Under the pieces are notes generated by a model, which searched no databases, was not told the DNA's origin, and saw only the letters and a program-made list of their open reading frames with translations. From Massospora cicadina (taxonomy: Eukaryota > Entomophthoromycota > Entomophthoromycetes > Entomophthorales > Entomophthoraceae): a DNA stretch of 64,000 bases. The stretch lies in the NCBI GenBank assembly GCA_022478985.1, contig JAKSZP010006620.1:186001-250000 (forward strand), in the 5' to 3' direction. Positions 44,100-54,250 of the stretch are shown here, piece by piece (positions within the stretch are counted from its first letter, which is position 1; each line of letters opens with the position of its first letter). The position numbers and the translations under genes are program-made.

Positions 44100-45190
44100 C
44101 ATCAACTGCAAAGATCTCTTTATACTTTTGGAATAACGCTTCCGCCCACTCCTTCTGATCTTCTGATAACTCTGATAAATTATCCCATGGTACAACCACC
44201 ATTACGCCAAGAGGCAGTTCGATAGACAGACCAAATTTATCCAGAAACTGAACTCATGAACCTGGTTGATTTCTTCAACTGGGTTCAGATGTAAATATGC
44301 TATAATCTGATATTGGCGGATTCGAATGGGGCTGTTCTGAAGATTTTCTATTATTACTTTGATTTCCCCATGGCCTGGAAGTATGATGCCTGGAGCCAAG
44401 TGGGGCTTAAGCCATGATTGCTGATAAGGCCCAATGAACTCTCTATAGAGCCCAGCTGGCACTTCCACATCTAACTCTGTGTCTATTATTACTTGATGTC
44501 CAGAGGGAATGGATATAGCTCCAGCTGCTCTAAGCGGTAACCCTTGGTATTTGTATATCTGATGATGGAGGGCTTGCGTTTTCTTTTTAATTGATGGTAG
44601 CGCACTGGAATCACCCCATCGCTGTAGGCAAGGTTAATCTGTCCCATATGTGCTGAGCTCTTCGGCCTCCACTAGAGTTGAAATAAATAGGGATTTGCTG
44701 TCCCACAATGGCTAGGGTCTCTTTCCATAATGTCAACTATAGCCCCATAGTGTTGCATAAATGCAGTCCCAATCAATAGAGCCTAGTTACTGTTTGGTAA
44801 TACCACCACTGGAGCCACCACAACAATGGATCCAAACGGCAAGGGAAGAGCGCTATATGCTCCCTCATAAGTGGTGGTTTCAGCTCCAGCGGTCCCATCC
44901 ACCATCCGGTGGTCTATGTTAAGGTTTAAGGACAACTTCGACACCAATTTAGTGGAGACAATATTAACAGGGGCACCTGTATCAATGATAGCCCTTACCC
45001 AAGTTTTAGCTACCACAATGTCACAGTAAGTGCATTCTGAGTAAGATGAGTTCCAGCTATTTACTACGTGCACACTTAATGATTCATGTTTTCCCAGGAA
45101 ACTCATAATACCCGCACTGATTTTAGGGCATCTGGTTCCAACAGCGTTCACTGGGAGGGCGACGTCTATTCCCCCGGGACAGGGCATCTG
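44100..45190 (-). pseudogene. Aspartic protease and linker of element B
   Basis: The 134-codon frame 44783-45187 contains WVRAIIDTGAPVNIVSTKL (DTGA codons at about 44972-44983) and runs through the C-terminal part VVVAPVVVLPNSN. After further stops, 44202-44468 holds the linker (GPYQQSWLKPHLAPGIILPG, IKVIIENLQNS, LNPVEEINQVHEFSF), parallel to 28560-28886 in element A. Confidence 0.88.
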
Positions 45191-46480
45191 CGAAAAGTTC
45201 TAGCTGATCTAACAGTTTTTGATCTAACATTTGACAAGCATAAAGCTTTGGTTGGTCCAGAGAGTTTTTGTCCGCCATTGCTTCAACGTGCGCTTGGGTC
45301 AGCACATTTACTCCCCCAATTGGCGGTTGGTAGAGGAATTTATCGTCATACTGAGAAGCTTCAGCTATATTTAACACAGTGGACTCAGGTGGGACATGTA
45401 AGTTCAGGGTAGCAGAAGTAGAGAGTCCCTTTTCTACTCCACTCAGACTTTTCCCTGATAGCCCTGCTCTCATTGTAAGGGAGGGATCTGATGGTTGGGG
45501 CACCATTGTCACATGTGCCTAGTGCGACCACAATTAAAACAACTTACTCCAAAAGGCCTAAGACCATGTTTAGTATAAGTTGGTTCACTTGGTTGATGGT
45601 TTTGAAAAGGATCAACATAACCAGACCCCCAACGGTAAAATGACCGACCCCTGTCAGAGTAGTTAGACCCAGATTGGTAGTTGGTTTGATGTTGACTGGT
45701 AATCAAGGAATGCCAGTTTGCTGTGGTGAGTATTCTGATGGGATCCTCCCTGACCGGTTAACTCTTCCCACATGATTAGGGTGAACAATGGCGACAGTGC
45801 GGATTTGCTTGGTATTTGGTGGAGGAATAGTTACAGATAAGCGAGGACAAACTGAACAAGTTTAAGAAGAGGTACATTAGGCTGTAACAAAGGGGCTATG
45901 ACATTGTAAAGCTCAGGGTATGGCTTCATCGCTGAGGCCATTGCAATACACACATCAACTTTGGATAGAATTCCTGCCCCAATCAGCACATGCGCTTCCA
46001 TCATAAATCAGTCAGCGAATGTGGTGAGGGTCTCATTTTGCTGAAACCCAATAGTCAAGAACTTGGTTTTCCGCTGTGACATTTTCGAAGTTCTGCTAAA
46101 CAACCGCAGCACCATCTCCTTAACTTCATGGTATGAAACAGTACTAGCTGAGAGGTAACAAATGACTTAATCAGCACTCCTGACATTTAAAAGAGGAGAG
46201 TAATAGTTTTGACCTTCACCAATACAAAGTTCCTTCAGTTGCAAACTCAAATCAGCGAAAGAACCCACGAATATTCCCTTCGTGATCAAATGGTGGCAGC
46301 TTATCACTATAAACCTTCTGAAGAAACTCATCCTGCTTTTCAAGCACATTATCTAATGCGAGTCTCAACTCCTCATATGCCACAGGGCCACCATTTCATG
46401 CAGATTTTTTTTAAAACAAACTGGATGCGACATAACCAGTGGCTGAGTTTTCATTATATAGTTATTGGTCAATGGACCCA
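45190..46480 (-). pseudogene. Gag of element B
   Basis: The 45509-45706 frame ends in RPFGVSCFNCGRTRHM-stop, and the knuckle completes past the TGA (Q-W-C), i.e. Cys-x2-Cys-x4-His-x4-Cys with an internal stop. 45123-45512 is the spacer between knuckle and protease. Capsid sequence (about 45840-46160) is broken but shows LITIGFQQNETLTTFAD-type text on the minus strand, matching the corresponding helix of Gag A (VEFAVWFRAEA). Confidence 0.75.
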
Positions 46481-46496
46481 CTGTAGTGAGCACCAC
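46476..46496 (-). promoter_or_regulatory. Primer-binding site of element B
   Basis: On the minus strand GTGGTGCTCACTACAGTGGG follows directly after the 5' LTR end TTCAACA. Confidence 0.75.
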
Positions 46497-47144
46497 TGTT
46501 GAATCTTGGCAATTTGGTATGTACCTGCTAAAGGGTTTTTCACACAGGGTTTCCCCCATTGACTAATTGGAATGGACGATATGATTATCGCTGGTTCCTT
46601 GATACACTTGTAACCATTTAATTTATATTAAAATAGGAGCAATTCCCCCAAACACTTCATAATTAAAATATAATAAGTCAGCGGATCCTCTTCCAGTTCG
46701 CTCCTTTCTTCCTTTTCTTCTTTCTAAAAACCTTCCAAGACCCCCTCTCCTGTCCCTTTTTTTAGTACTAGATGGTCCCACTCCAGTCCCTTCATTTCAC
46801 TAATATCCCAGCAACATCTGTCAGTACTGACCCTTCCGCTTAGTTTATTCATGTCGCCATCTTTTCATTGGTCTCAGCTTGTTATTCTTCAACCCTTTAT
46901 TGCCTTGATTTGAGGTGATCCAATATATCGTTTTGTCAAATGTTGACATTTCCTTATTGTCCTATTTTGTAGCAATCCAATAAGCCCATTATGACCCATT
47001 ATCGCCTTATCCTAAAGCGACCAATCACTTATAGCTCTGAAACATCCTCAGCGGATTCTGTCCATTGATCCTTTGGCGGAATTCCTCCAATGAGCCGCGT
47101 GGTCATAATGGTGGCTTGTTGTCCAGTCATGTAGATTCTCGACA
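46497..47144 (-). repeat. 5' LTR of element B
   Basis: From TGTCGAGAATCTA (47144) to TTCAACA (46497) in element orientation. Contains ATTGG motifs and repeated AAGGCGATAA near the start, possibly promoter elements, and the micro-insertion at 46757-46780. Confidence 0.92.
46757..46780 (-). mobile_element. 24-bp micro-insertion of the GTTGGG-tail retroposon in the 5' LTR of B
   Basis: Reverse complement of the unit at 498-520, identical over about 23 bases (TGGGACCATCTAGTACT plus the A tail). Flanked by CTCCTGTCCC (46747-46756) and CTCCAGTCCC (46781-46790), while the other LTR of B has a single CTCCAGTCCC. This is an insertion with target duplication, visible by comparison with the element's own second LTR. 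Confidence 0.8.
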
Positions 47145-47960
47145 TATGCAATCATCATATCAACTTAATGAACACTGCCCTCTCCAAAAAGCAAAAATAA
47201 CTTTTTCTATTAGCTATTAGTAATGGTCTGGCACTGTTACAGTGTTTAGATTGCTGTGATTAATGCAAGGCCTAAGGAAGCCATCTAATTTTGTTAAAAA
47301 CAACTCACAGAAAACACAATTAAGATTCCTTTTAGGATCTTCTTTTAGCGGGCATAATGTTTCCAAAACTTCTATGCTTTTTTTCTCAATTTCAAAAAAA
47401 ATTAATAAGCAGTTTATTGTTGTACTCAGAAGAAAAGAACTCAATAAATTATAGTAGAACCTTAATAAAGACAAAATTCGAGGTCCTAGCTGTTTTCATT
47501 AAGAGCTTTTCACAGAACAGGCTTCTAATGACAACATTATAGAATTCTATTTTTATCTGAGAAGGTATTGGAGGAATAAATATCTGTGGTTATAACTTGC
47601 ACTAAGCTGAGGGTTTAAGCTATAGAGCAAAAATTAGGTGATTTCCATACAAAAGTGGTCAAATAAAAGAATTCAACAAATATAATTTTGATATTTATAG
47701 GGACTAAGGCACCCAGTGACAAGTTGGAGATCTTTTGTTTCATTGCATCAATATCTTTGACTCACTTCTGGGATGATGATTGCTAAATAAGATTATAAAA
47801 TTATGGTAATGATTAATGATTTCTTTCATTATCAGTCGACCAAATCCTAAATTCATGATAAAAAATCCAAAAGTTGCTGTCACTTCACCCTATTTCTGTT
47901 TGAAACTCCTTCCACCTAAAGTAATCTGAGCTTTAAGTGTGCATTGGAATTAATTAAACC
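47145..47960 (-). pseudogene. Element H pol, N-terminal RT (right of B)
   Basis: The 85-codon frame 47217-47474 reads FEIEKKSIEVLETL... FLTKLDGFLRPCINHSNLNT then VTVPDHY, matching the RT start LxxG-IRPS...FV-KKDGSLRPCIDYR-LN-ITVxxRYPLP. Below it, LIEKVIFAFWRGQCSLS corresponds to LI-ELLxxLxGAxxFSKLD and runs into the junction with B at 47144. The reading resumes at 39600. Sequence up to about 47960 (WKEFQTEI, IPPIPSQIKIEF) fits the region before RT. Confidence 0.75.
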
Positions 47961-47989
47961 TCTTAGAGCATTACTAGAGCTTTGTCATA

Positions 47990-49560
47990 AAGCAATGCCA
48001 TTAGACTCCATTTCTGGGATAGAGGTCCCATACCAAAACATCATAAATTCCCAAAAGCTCCCCCATCAAATTCTGTCAGGAAGTAACATATGCTTAGAGG
48101 AAAGTAATGTAAACTCAATTTACCACCATCCCATGTAAAATGCTGATAATACATATGAATATATTTCTTTTAGCACAATATTGTAAGGACCCTTAAAGAA
48201 ATTAAGCTTTTTGGTTCCACCTCCAAGTCAATGATAAGAAAAAAGACATGGTTGCCAGGTTTGTAATTTTTTAAAAGAAGGTTTTTTGCATTGTGCACTC
48301 ATTCTCTTGGGTGGTGACATATACTGTTAAATCAGTTGCAAGAGCCTGTAACTAGATGGTTTGCATTTCACAAAATAAAGTGATAAGCTCATTTGATTCA
48401 GAGCTAGACTCTTATATATGGGGTTATACAAAACTAGGAAGTTTAGGTTCTTGCCCTGCAAGGCCTGGAACAGAGACATATAATATTTTAGTGGCAGAAC
48501 ACCTGATATGCTATCAAAGCACTTTTAGATATTGATTAAAACTTATTAGATCCACTTAGGCTATCTTTCTCAGAATTGATACCAAAGTACTGTTGGACCG
48601 TTCTACTGTTCCATATGTGGTGCGGTTTTATGGGGGAAAATACTGAGAAGTGCCAAACTAGAAGTTTAGTTCTTGTATGACTTGTAACGTATAACTTAGC
48701 TCAATGTTTTAGAGCTGTTAAATGGTGGATGCTCGCTGAGTATAATGTGAATTACTAGAATAGGGCTGTGGTCTTTGAAAAAGCTGCTAGTACTAGAATA
48801 GCATTTATTCATCTTTTTAGATTGTCAGCAACAATTAAAATATATGATGCTTATAAAGTCTAAAAGGGAACAGACCAACTAATTTGATACTTAGAATGCT
48901 GAAGGGTCACATCAGCATCACTATTTAATGTTGATACCTGAGTTTTGGTCAATCCTGACTATGGCATGTAAGACATTTCTAATATTTTTCAAATGATCTC
49001 AATCTAAGGGTGGTTAGCCTGGAAGGTTAATTCACGCTCCACTTCTAGTGCGGGTTTTGTTTAACACATGTTCAGAAACTGTACTGGCTATTAAAAATTT
49101 GGTATAATATATTTGTCCCAAGGTCAACCTGACTCAATTACTTTTCTTAAATGATCTCAATCTACCAATACTAAAAATCAGTGTCTTTTTAACCATTTAT
49201 AAGTCTTCTTTATCATTATATGCTAACAATAAAGTACCCTTTTTATACAATCTCAGTGCAATATGACAGATAATTGTATGCTAGCCATATATTAACAAGC
49301 TTGTGTAGCATCCAATATCAAATTTGGTGTTCTCATACATAAGCTTTAACTCAGCCTGGTAGTCAGAGGAAACTAATTTACATTAGTCAGGCGACATATT
49401 AGGTATTACAAATGGTCTTCTATGGGGTATGAATGTCCAATTCTGGCATCTGAAATAATTAAATAGTTTAGTATGGTATTCCCAGCCCAGTTATGATAAA
49501 AAAGTAATTTTGTGAATGCAGGGCCCATTATGTTAATCTGCTATCTGTATCTTATACCTG
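47990..49560 (-). pseudogene. Integrase and tether remnant of element G
   Basis: The clearest piece is GTVERSNSTLVSILRKIA at about 48550-48610 on the minus strand, the catalytic-Glu block. KKLNFFKGPYNIVLKEIYSY at about 48165-48225 fits the GPY/F module. Upstream (48650-49560) the frames are badly broken. No 3' LTR of G was identified. Confidence 0.65.
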
Positions 49561-50061
49561 TTGCAACTAAAAAAGGGAGACATGTTTCAAGTTCACAGTG
49601 AAGTTGATGTCATAAAGAAGGGTCTGAAAAAGTTTTATCTAGAAGGATTATAAGGCGCTCTCATTTTGAAATACTACAGTTTCTCTTTCTTTTGAATGTT
49701 TTGTGCAAAAATAAACCACTGGATAGTTTATATGCTCATTATCAAGCTAAATAAGGATAACTTCTATCTTCATATAGACGCTCTCTGAACAAAAGGATTT
49801 GCGCTCTAAAATGTGGATGCACTAAAGTGGCCTTGTTGAGAAAAGCAGTGGTGAAGAGATTAAAGGAATGTTCTTTCTTAAGTCCTATAAAAGCTCTTAT
49901 TAAAGAAGACAAACCAGTGGTTTTCAAGGTCAGTAATTCGAGATATAAACTAGCGGTAGTATTTTACCATCACTAGTAACACAGTTTATTTTATATTTTG
50001 TGGGTGAATATTCTGTATATTGTGACATCATCTAGTATAAAAAGAAATCTTTCTTTGCCAC
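49560..50061 (-). pseudogene. RNase H and connection of element G (left of F)
   Basis: Directly below element F the minus strand reads LVMVKYYRxFISRITDLE (about 49935-50000; x is a stop), then the frame 49742-49927 with LIRAFIGLKKEHSFNLFTTAFLNKATLVHPHFRAQILLF, the start of RNase H after the RT. It continues the RT ending at 52948. Confidence 0.72.
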
Positions 50062-50978
50062 TGTCAGACATTCCAATATCTGCTCTCTAGTGCATAATAT
50101 TAAGGATTGGCTTTAACTTCAGATTACCCTCCCAGAACTACATTAGGGACAATATTAATAATTAATATTAATAAATATGATCTATATTTTATTCAACTAA
50201 TACTGTTGTAGGAAAGAGCTCACGATTTTTAAAGCCCTTTTATAGAACTCAAGGGGTCTAAACCAATGCAAATTTTTATCCCCTCCTGATTGTCTAGGAG
50301 AGATAATACATCTACCCTATGATGTCATTAGGCTCACTTTCCATTTAGCCCAAGCATTAACAAGATAATGAATCTTACCTTCAACTTATTGGCTGGAACT
50401 GTATAAGACTCAACATAATGCAAAGCTTGTTCACCACTTTTATTGGCTCCAAGCAAGCTTCCATCCATTTCAAATTAGTTGCAACAATCCGAGCTCTTAA
50501 CGCCATCATAATTATATTGATTTATAATAAATTTATTTATTAAAAATTATTAATTACCGTCCAGAATGCATCCACAAATCTAGTATATTTATTATAGACT
50601 AATTAACTCATTGGAGAAGTATCACGAAGCCTGGGCATCTCCTTATGTCCTTCATCTGATTGCCCCAGTATATGAACTTTCCTTTATATATATAATATCG
50701 CTTGACCTTAGATTTGATTCTCAATCAATAGCTATGAGGTTAGTTTAAAAGAGGTATAAAACCCTGTATTATTTAAGTTAATTTATATTGTATATACAAC
50801 ATTCTTTGTATATTTGATGTTCTCTTTTCTAATAAGAATCAATTTCAGTGAGCTTAGATGATAACTGTTGCCTCCTTTATCTTACGCAGAACGACATACT
50901 AAGCATACAATGTCTGACATATTGTGGTAATCCTGAGCTAGCACCAACCAAGCAACCCAACTAGACAGAATTACTACA
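50062..50978 (+). repeat. 5' LTR of element F
   Basis: From TGTCAGACATTCC to TTACTACA. A TATAAAA box at 50755-50761 and a TGAGCTTAGATGATAACTGT block are shared with the 3' LTR. Confidence 0.9.
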
Positions 50979-51000
50979 AGCGGAGCTCACTACAGGGCGC
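50979..51000 (+). promoter_or_regulatory. Primer-binding site variant of element F
   Basis: AGCGGAGCTCACTACAGGGC, differing from the TGGTGCTCACTACAGGG of element C mainly at the first bases. Confidence 0.6.
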
Positions 51001-52021
51001 CCTGTAAACCACTAAATTTTCAACAATTATCTTAAAGAAGGAAGCTTTTTTTAACCTTTAATGAGCTGAGATCTTTAGAAGCTTTTTGACATGTCTGGAC
51101 CACACCTCAAGGCTGTACAGAGCAAATCCTCTATCAATTCTTGATCCAAACGCTTGAACCATCTCCTAGTACGCTCTACTGACACTGATGTCTCATTATC
51201 ACTAAGCAGAAAAATGAAGATTTTACTAAATTCCTCAAGGGCACACTATAGCAAGCCTTGTTTTGCATTGGTGAACTTAAAGCTAATCAATATTTTAATG
51301 TCTCATCAATCAGCAAGATGATCTGTACAATTAAAAAGTACACAAAGGCTTCCTGTGAAGACATTAAGCAAGACTTATACGCCTGGATCCACTAACTGGC
51401 CCTGCTATAACTGCAAGTTAATCATGGAGAATCGCCCCACACTTACAACCTCAGTCACTGATGTAAAATCACAGCAGCTCATACAAAATCTCATCTGAAA
51501 AAACTAATGATTATGCCTGAAGCTCTGATGACAACCTGGACAGTCTGATGGCGGTGGGAACACTGTGCACGAACAACAACAGGCCAACATGAGCCTATTG
51601 AACCTCACTGATAATTTTGAAGGGGGTGAAAAGGAACCTCCTGACAAGCATAAAAAACCCAACAGCGTAATATGAAGCTTGTCACATTGTACCAGACAAT
51701 CAGCTTCACAGGATGAAAACTGGGGTATGCATGAACTAATAGCAACTTAACTGATGGATTGATTCAACAACTACAGGCCAAAAAGCAAAATTTGGAATTC
51801 TCATCTGCTGGCACACTACAATGCAATAGCACCGCTGAGCCACTCAACATCATTATGATCAATCCTGGTCTAACCTCAAAAGACTTGGATCCAACTAATA
51901 ATCAGTATTGGGGCGCTAAAACTACCTCTCTTACTCGGCCAAATCTTGATCTGGACCCAAAAGGAACGCAAGAAGGATTCCTATTAATATTCACTGCCCT
52001 CAATATTATTGAAGTGGGTTT
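51001..52021 (+). pseudogene. Interior of element F, possible gag remnant
   Basis: About 1 kb with stops in all frames. No CCHC knuckle, DTG or RT motif was found. The frame 51759-52145 (PGLTSKDLDPTNNQYWGAKT...RPNLDLDPKG) is the only coherent piece, and its family is not recognised. GAAGTGGGTTT just before the 3' LTR could be the polypurine tract. Confidence 0.4.
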
Positions 52022-52947
52022 TGTTGGACATTCCAATATCTGCTCTCTAGCAAAAAATATTAAAACATCGAATTTACCATCATATTCCCCTCCCACGACT
52101 ACCTTAGGGGCAATCTTAATGATTAATAATTCATTATATATATAATTTATATATTATTCATACTATTACTACTATAGGACAAGAGCTCGCAATTTTAGAA
52201 GCCCCTAGTATTGGGCTCAAGAGGGTCTAATCCAGTGCAAAAAATTTACTCTCTATTGATTGGCTAGGAGTTATGTACCTCTACCCTATGATGTGAGCCA
52301 GCTCTCTTTCCATTGGTTAGAGACCAAGTATCAACAAGATCTTTTATTTTACTTACAATTGATTGACTGGAACTGTATAATCCATGAAAAAATGGAAATA
52401 TTGTTTACCATCCTGATTGGCTCTGAACAAGCTTTTATCTATTCCAATTGGCTGCAACTATCTGAGCTCTGAACGTCGTCATGATTATAGAAATTCGACC
52501 AAAATTTTATTAAAATATTATCAACTAACACCCCAGATTGTCCTTAGATCTAGAGTGACATTATTGACTAATTAACATAATGGATTATTTATAATGAAGC
52601 CTAGGCATCACCTTATGCCCTTATCTAATAGCAAATTTATATAAAATTTTATTTATATATATTATCTCATGCCCATAGTGTTGACTCTTAATCAATAGCT
52701 TGGTGTTTATCCAAAGAGAGTATAAAAACACAGCATTATCAAGTAACTATCTTATATCTTTCAAGTAATAATCCTAATATACATAATTTCTTCCTTCTCT
52801 AATAAGAGTCAAGTCTTGCGAGCTTAGAGGATAACTGTGGACTCCTCTTTCTTAGCCAGCGCGACATACTAAGCATACCACATCTGGCATGCCATGGGAA
52901 TTCTGAGCTTTTACCAAGCGAGAAAACCACTAGCCAGAATTTCTACA
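52022..52947 (+). repeat. 3' LTR of element F with ATTGG boxes and TATA
   Basis: From TGTTGGACATTCC to TTTCTACA. Four ATTGG (inverted CCAAT) motifs at 52258, 52312, 52416 and 52447, and TATAAAAA at 52721. The spacing suggests a pol II promoter in U3. Confidence 0.9.
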
Positions 52948-54250
52948 GCCACCTTATACCTCATAAACTCCTCTTATATTTAGAAAAAAGAAATACTTAT
53001 CTGGTCTCAGTATAAGTAAGTTTGACGTTTTTTTGATGAAATCTTCTCAGGAAGTAAGGCGCTATCAAAAGGCTTAATAATACTTTAATGTTATCTGATT
53101 AGCTTAACCATATGACATTAAAGATTCTCAAGTAACCATGCATAGTATGCTGTAAAGGTGGATGGGCGTTAATAACCCTTAAAAATTCATTTTTGCTTCT
53201 GCAACCATTTTTTGCAATGAGGGCGCAATTGGTGTTATCACTCAGAGAAATTATTCTCCCAATACCTGGTGGCAAGATCATAGCTAAAAATAATTGCTAA
53301 CCAGGAGAAATCAATCGGAGATATTGATAAGGCATGTGAATTAAATTTCTTTTTTGACACTTAATTAAGCTATAATAGTCCATCACAACCTTATGGTTTA
53401 CATCCTAGTTACTATATGAATTTAAAAGGCTTAGAGACTTAAATAGAGTGAACAACACAACATTAAAAAACCGCCTAAGCTCTATGGTCACTTGGCGTTT
53501 GCAACCTTAAACCTCCAATAACTTAAGCCATTTAAGAACCTAGAGTTACTCATGTCAACAAAGTTTTAACTATTTCACTTTTTAAAAGCTATAAATTACT
53601 GTAAAAAATAAAATGCATCTATAATAGATTCTCTACTTTTATCCTTTGAGAATTTTATGTCTCTTCCTATTGTTATGCCTTGTTTAGGCCACTATAGGAA
53701 GCTCCAAGCAGAGACGTTCAAACCATCAAAATCTTTTTCTAGAAAATACTCTCAGTAGAGAACAGCCAGACATAGGCTAATAAGAAGATGGTTCAATAAT
53801 GCTCTGATGGTCCAAGGGATTAGATATTAGGACTAAGATGAGTCCTGAATAGTTGGGGTAGAAGAGTCTAGAAATAAATTTCCATCTTTTCTGAAAGGGT
53901 ACACATCTTTTGTTTCTCTAGTAGATCTCATGGAGAAAACTAACATCAACGTGGGAGTTGATAACAACATGCGGCTTGATAGGTATATCAATAAGGGATG
54001 GAGAATATATTAAAAACTTTTCTTTTCAATCCACAACAGTATGAGGCGGCCTAATATGAGGTCCCTAAATTTGGTACATGGTCTGCTGGAATATATTACT
54101 AAATTCAATGGATAGGATCAAGCTTTGACTTCACCTTCATCTGGAGAGATTGAATTATACACAAGTGGAACTTAATGTCCAACAATAAAAAGACTCTTTT
54201 AATTAATGAATAGCTGTAGCATACTTTTTTAAAAAAAGGTCATGCTTTTT
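52948..54250 (-). pseudogene. RT and upstream linker of element G (right of F)
   Basis: On the minus strand: a KVVMDYYSLIK block (about 53370-53405), then the 60-codon frame 53099-53281 with NTNCALIAKNG, FLRVINAHPPLQHTMHGYL, which aligns with EKCALICSEGLF, TRLPQGLCIAPASFQHALDHIF of element C, then APYFLRRFHQKNVKLTY (about 53000-53060). The YLDD position is damaged. The sequence at 53950-54200 fits the protease-RT linker. Broken at 52948 by F and continued at 50061. Confidence 0.72.

Larger units (their letters stand above)
39601..47144 (-). mobile_element. LTR retrotransposon B (Ty3/Gypsy) nested in element H
   Basis: A 7.54-kb minus-strand element with LTRs of 617 bp (39601-40217) and 648 bp (46497-47144), TSD TATGC, primer-binding site TGGTGCTCACTACAG, gag knuckle, protease, RT, RNase H and integrase, and a polypurine tract (AAAGGGGGGTAA on the minus strand, 40218-40229) before the 3' LTR. 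It is the sister family of A. Between integrase and the 3' LTR it carries an extra segment of about 1.25 kb (40240-41500) that A lacks. The size difference between LTRs is largely explained by a 34-bp gain (24-bp retroposon plus duplicated 10-bp target) in the 5' LTR. Confidence 0.93.
39596..47149 (-). repeat. Target-site duplication pair around element B
   Basis: TATGC at 39596-39600 and 47145-47149, exactly outside the LTRs. Confidence 0.88.
50062..52947 (+). mobile_element. Short non-autonomous LTR retrotransposon F, nested in element G
   Basis: A 2886-bp element with LTRs of 917 and 926 bp and only about 1.04 kb between them, TSD GCCAC, and a primer-binding-site variant (GGAGCTCACTACAGGGC) after the 5' LTR. 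The interior has no RT, protease or integrase. The only notable frame is 51759-52145, partly in the 3' LTR. The LTR begins TGTCAGACATTC, the same 12 bases as the 5' LTR of element C, which suggests trans-mobilisation by a C-like element. Confidence 0.9.
50057..52952 (+). repeat. Target-site duplication pair around element F
   Basis: GCCAC at 50057-50061 and 52948-52952, immediately outside the LTRs. Confidence 0.88.
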
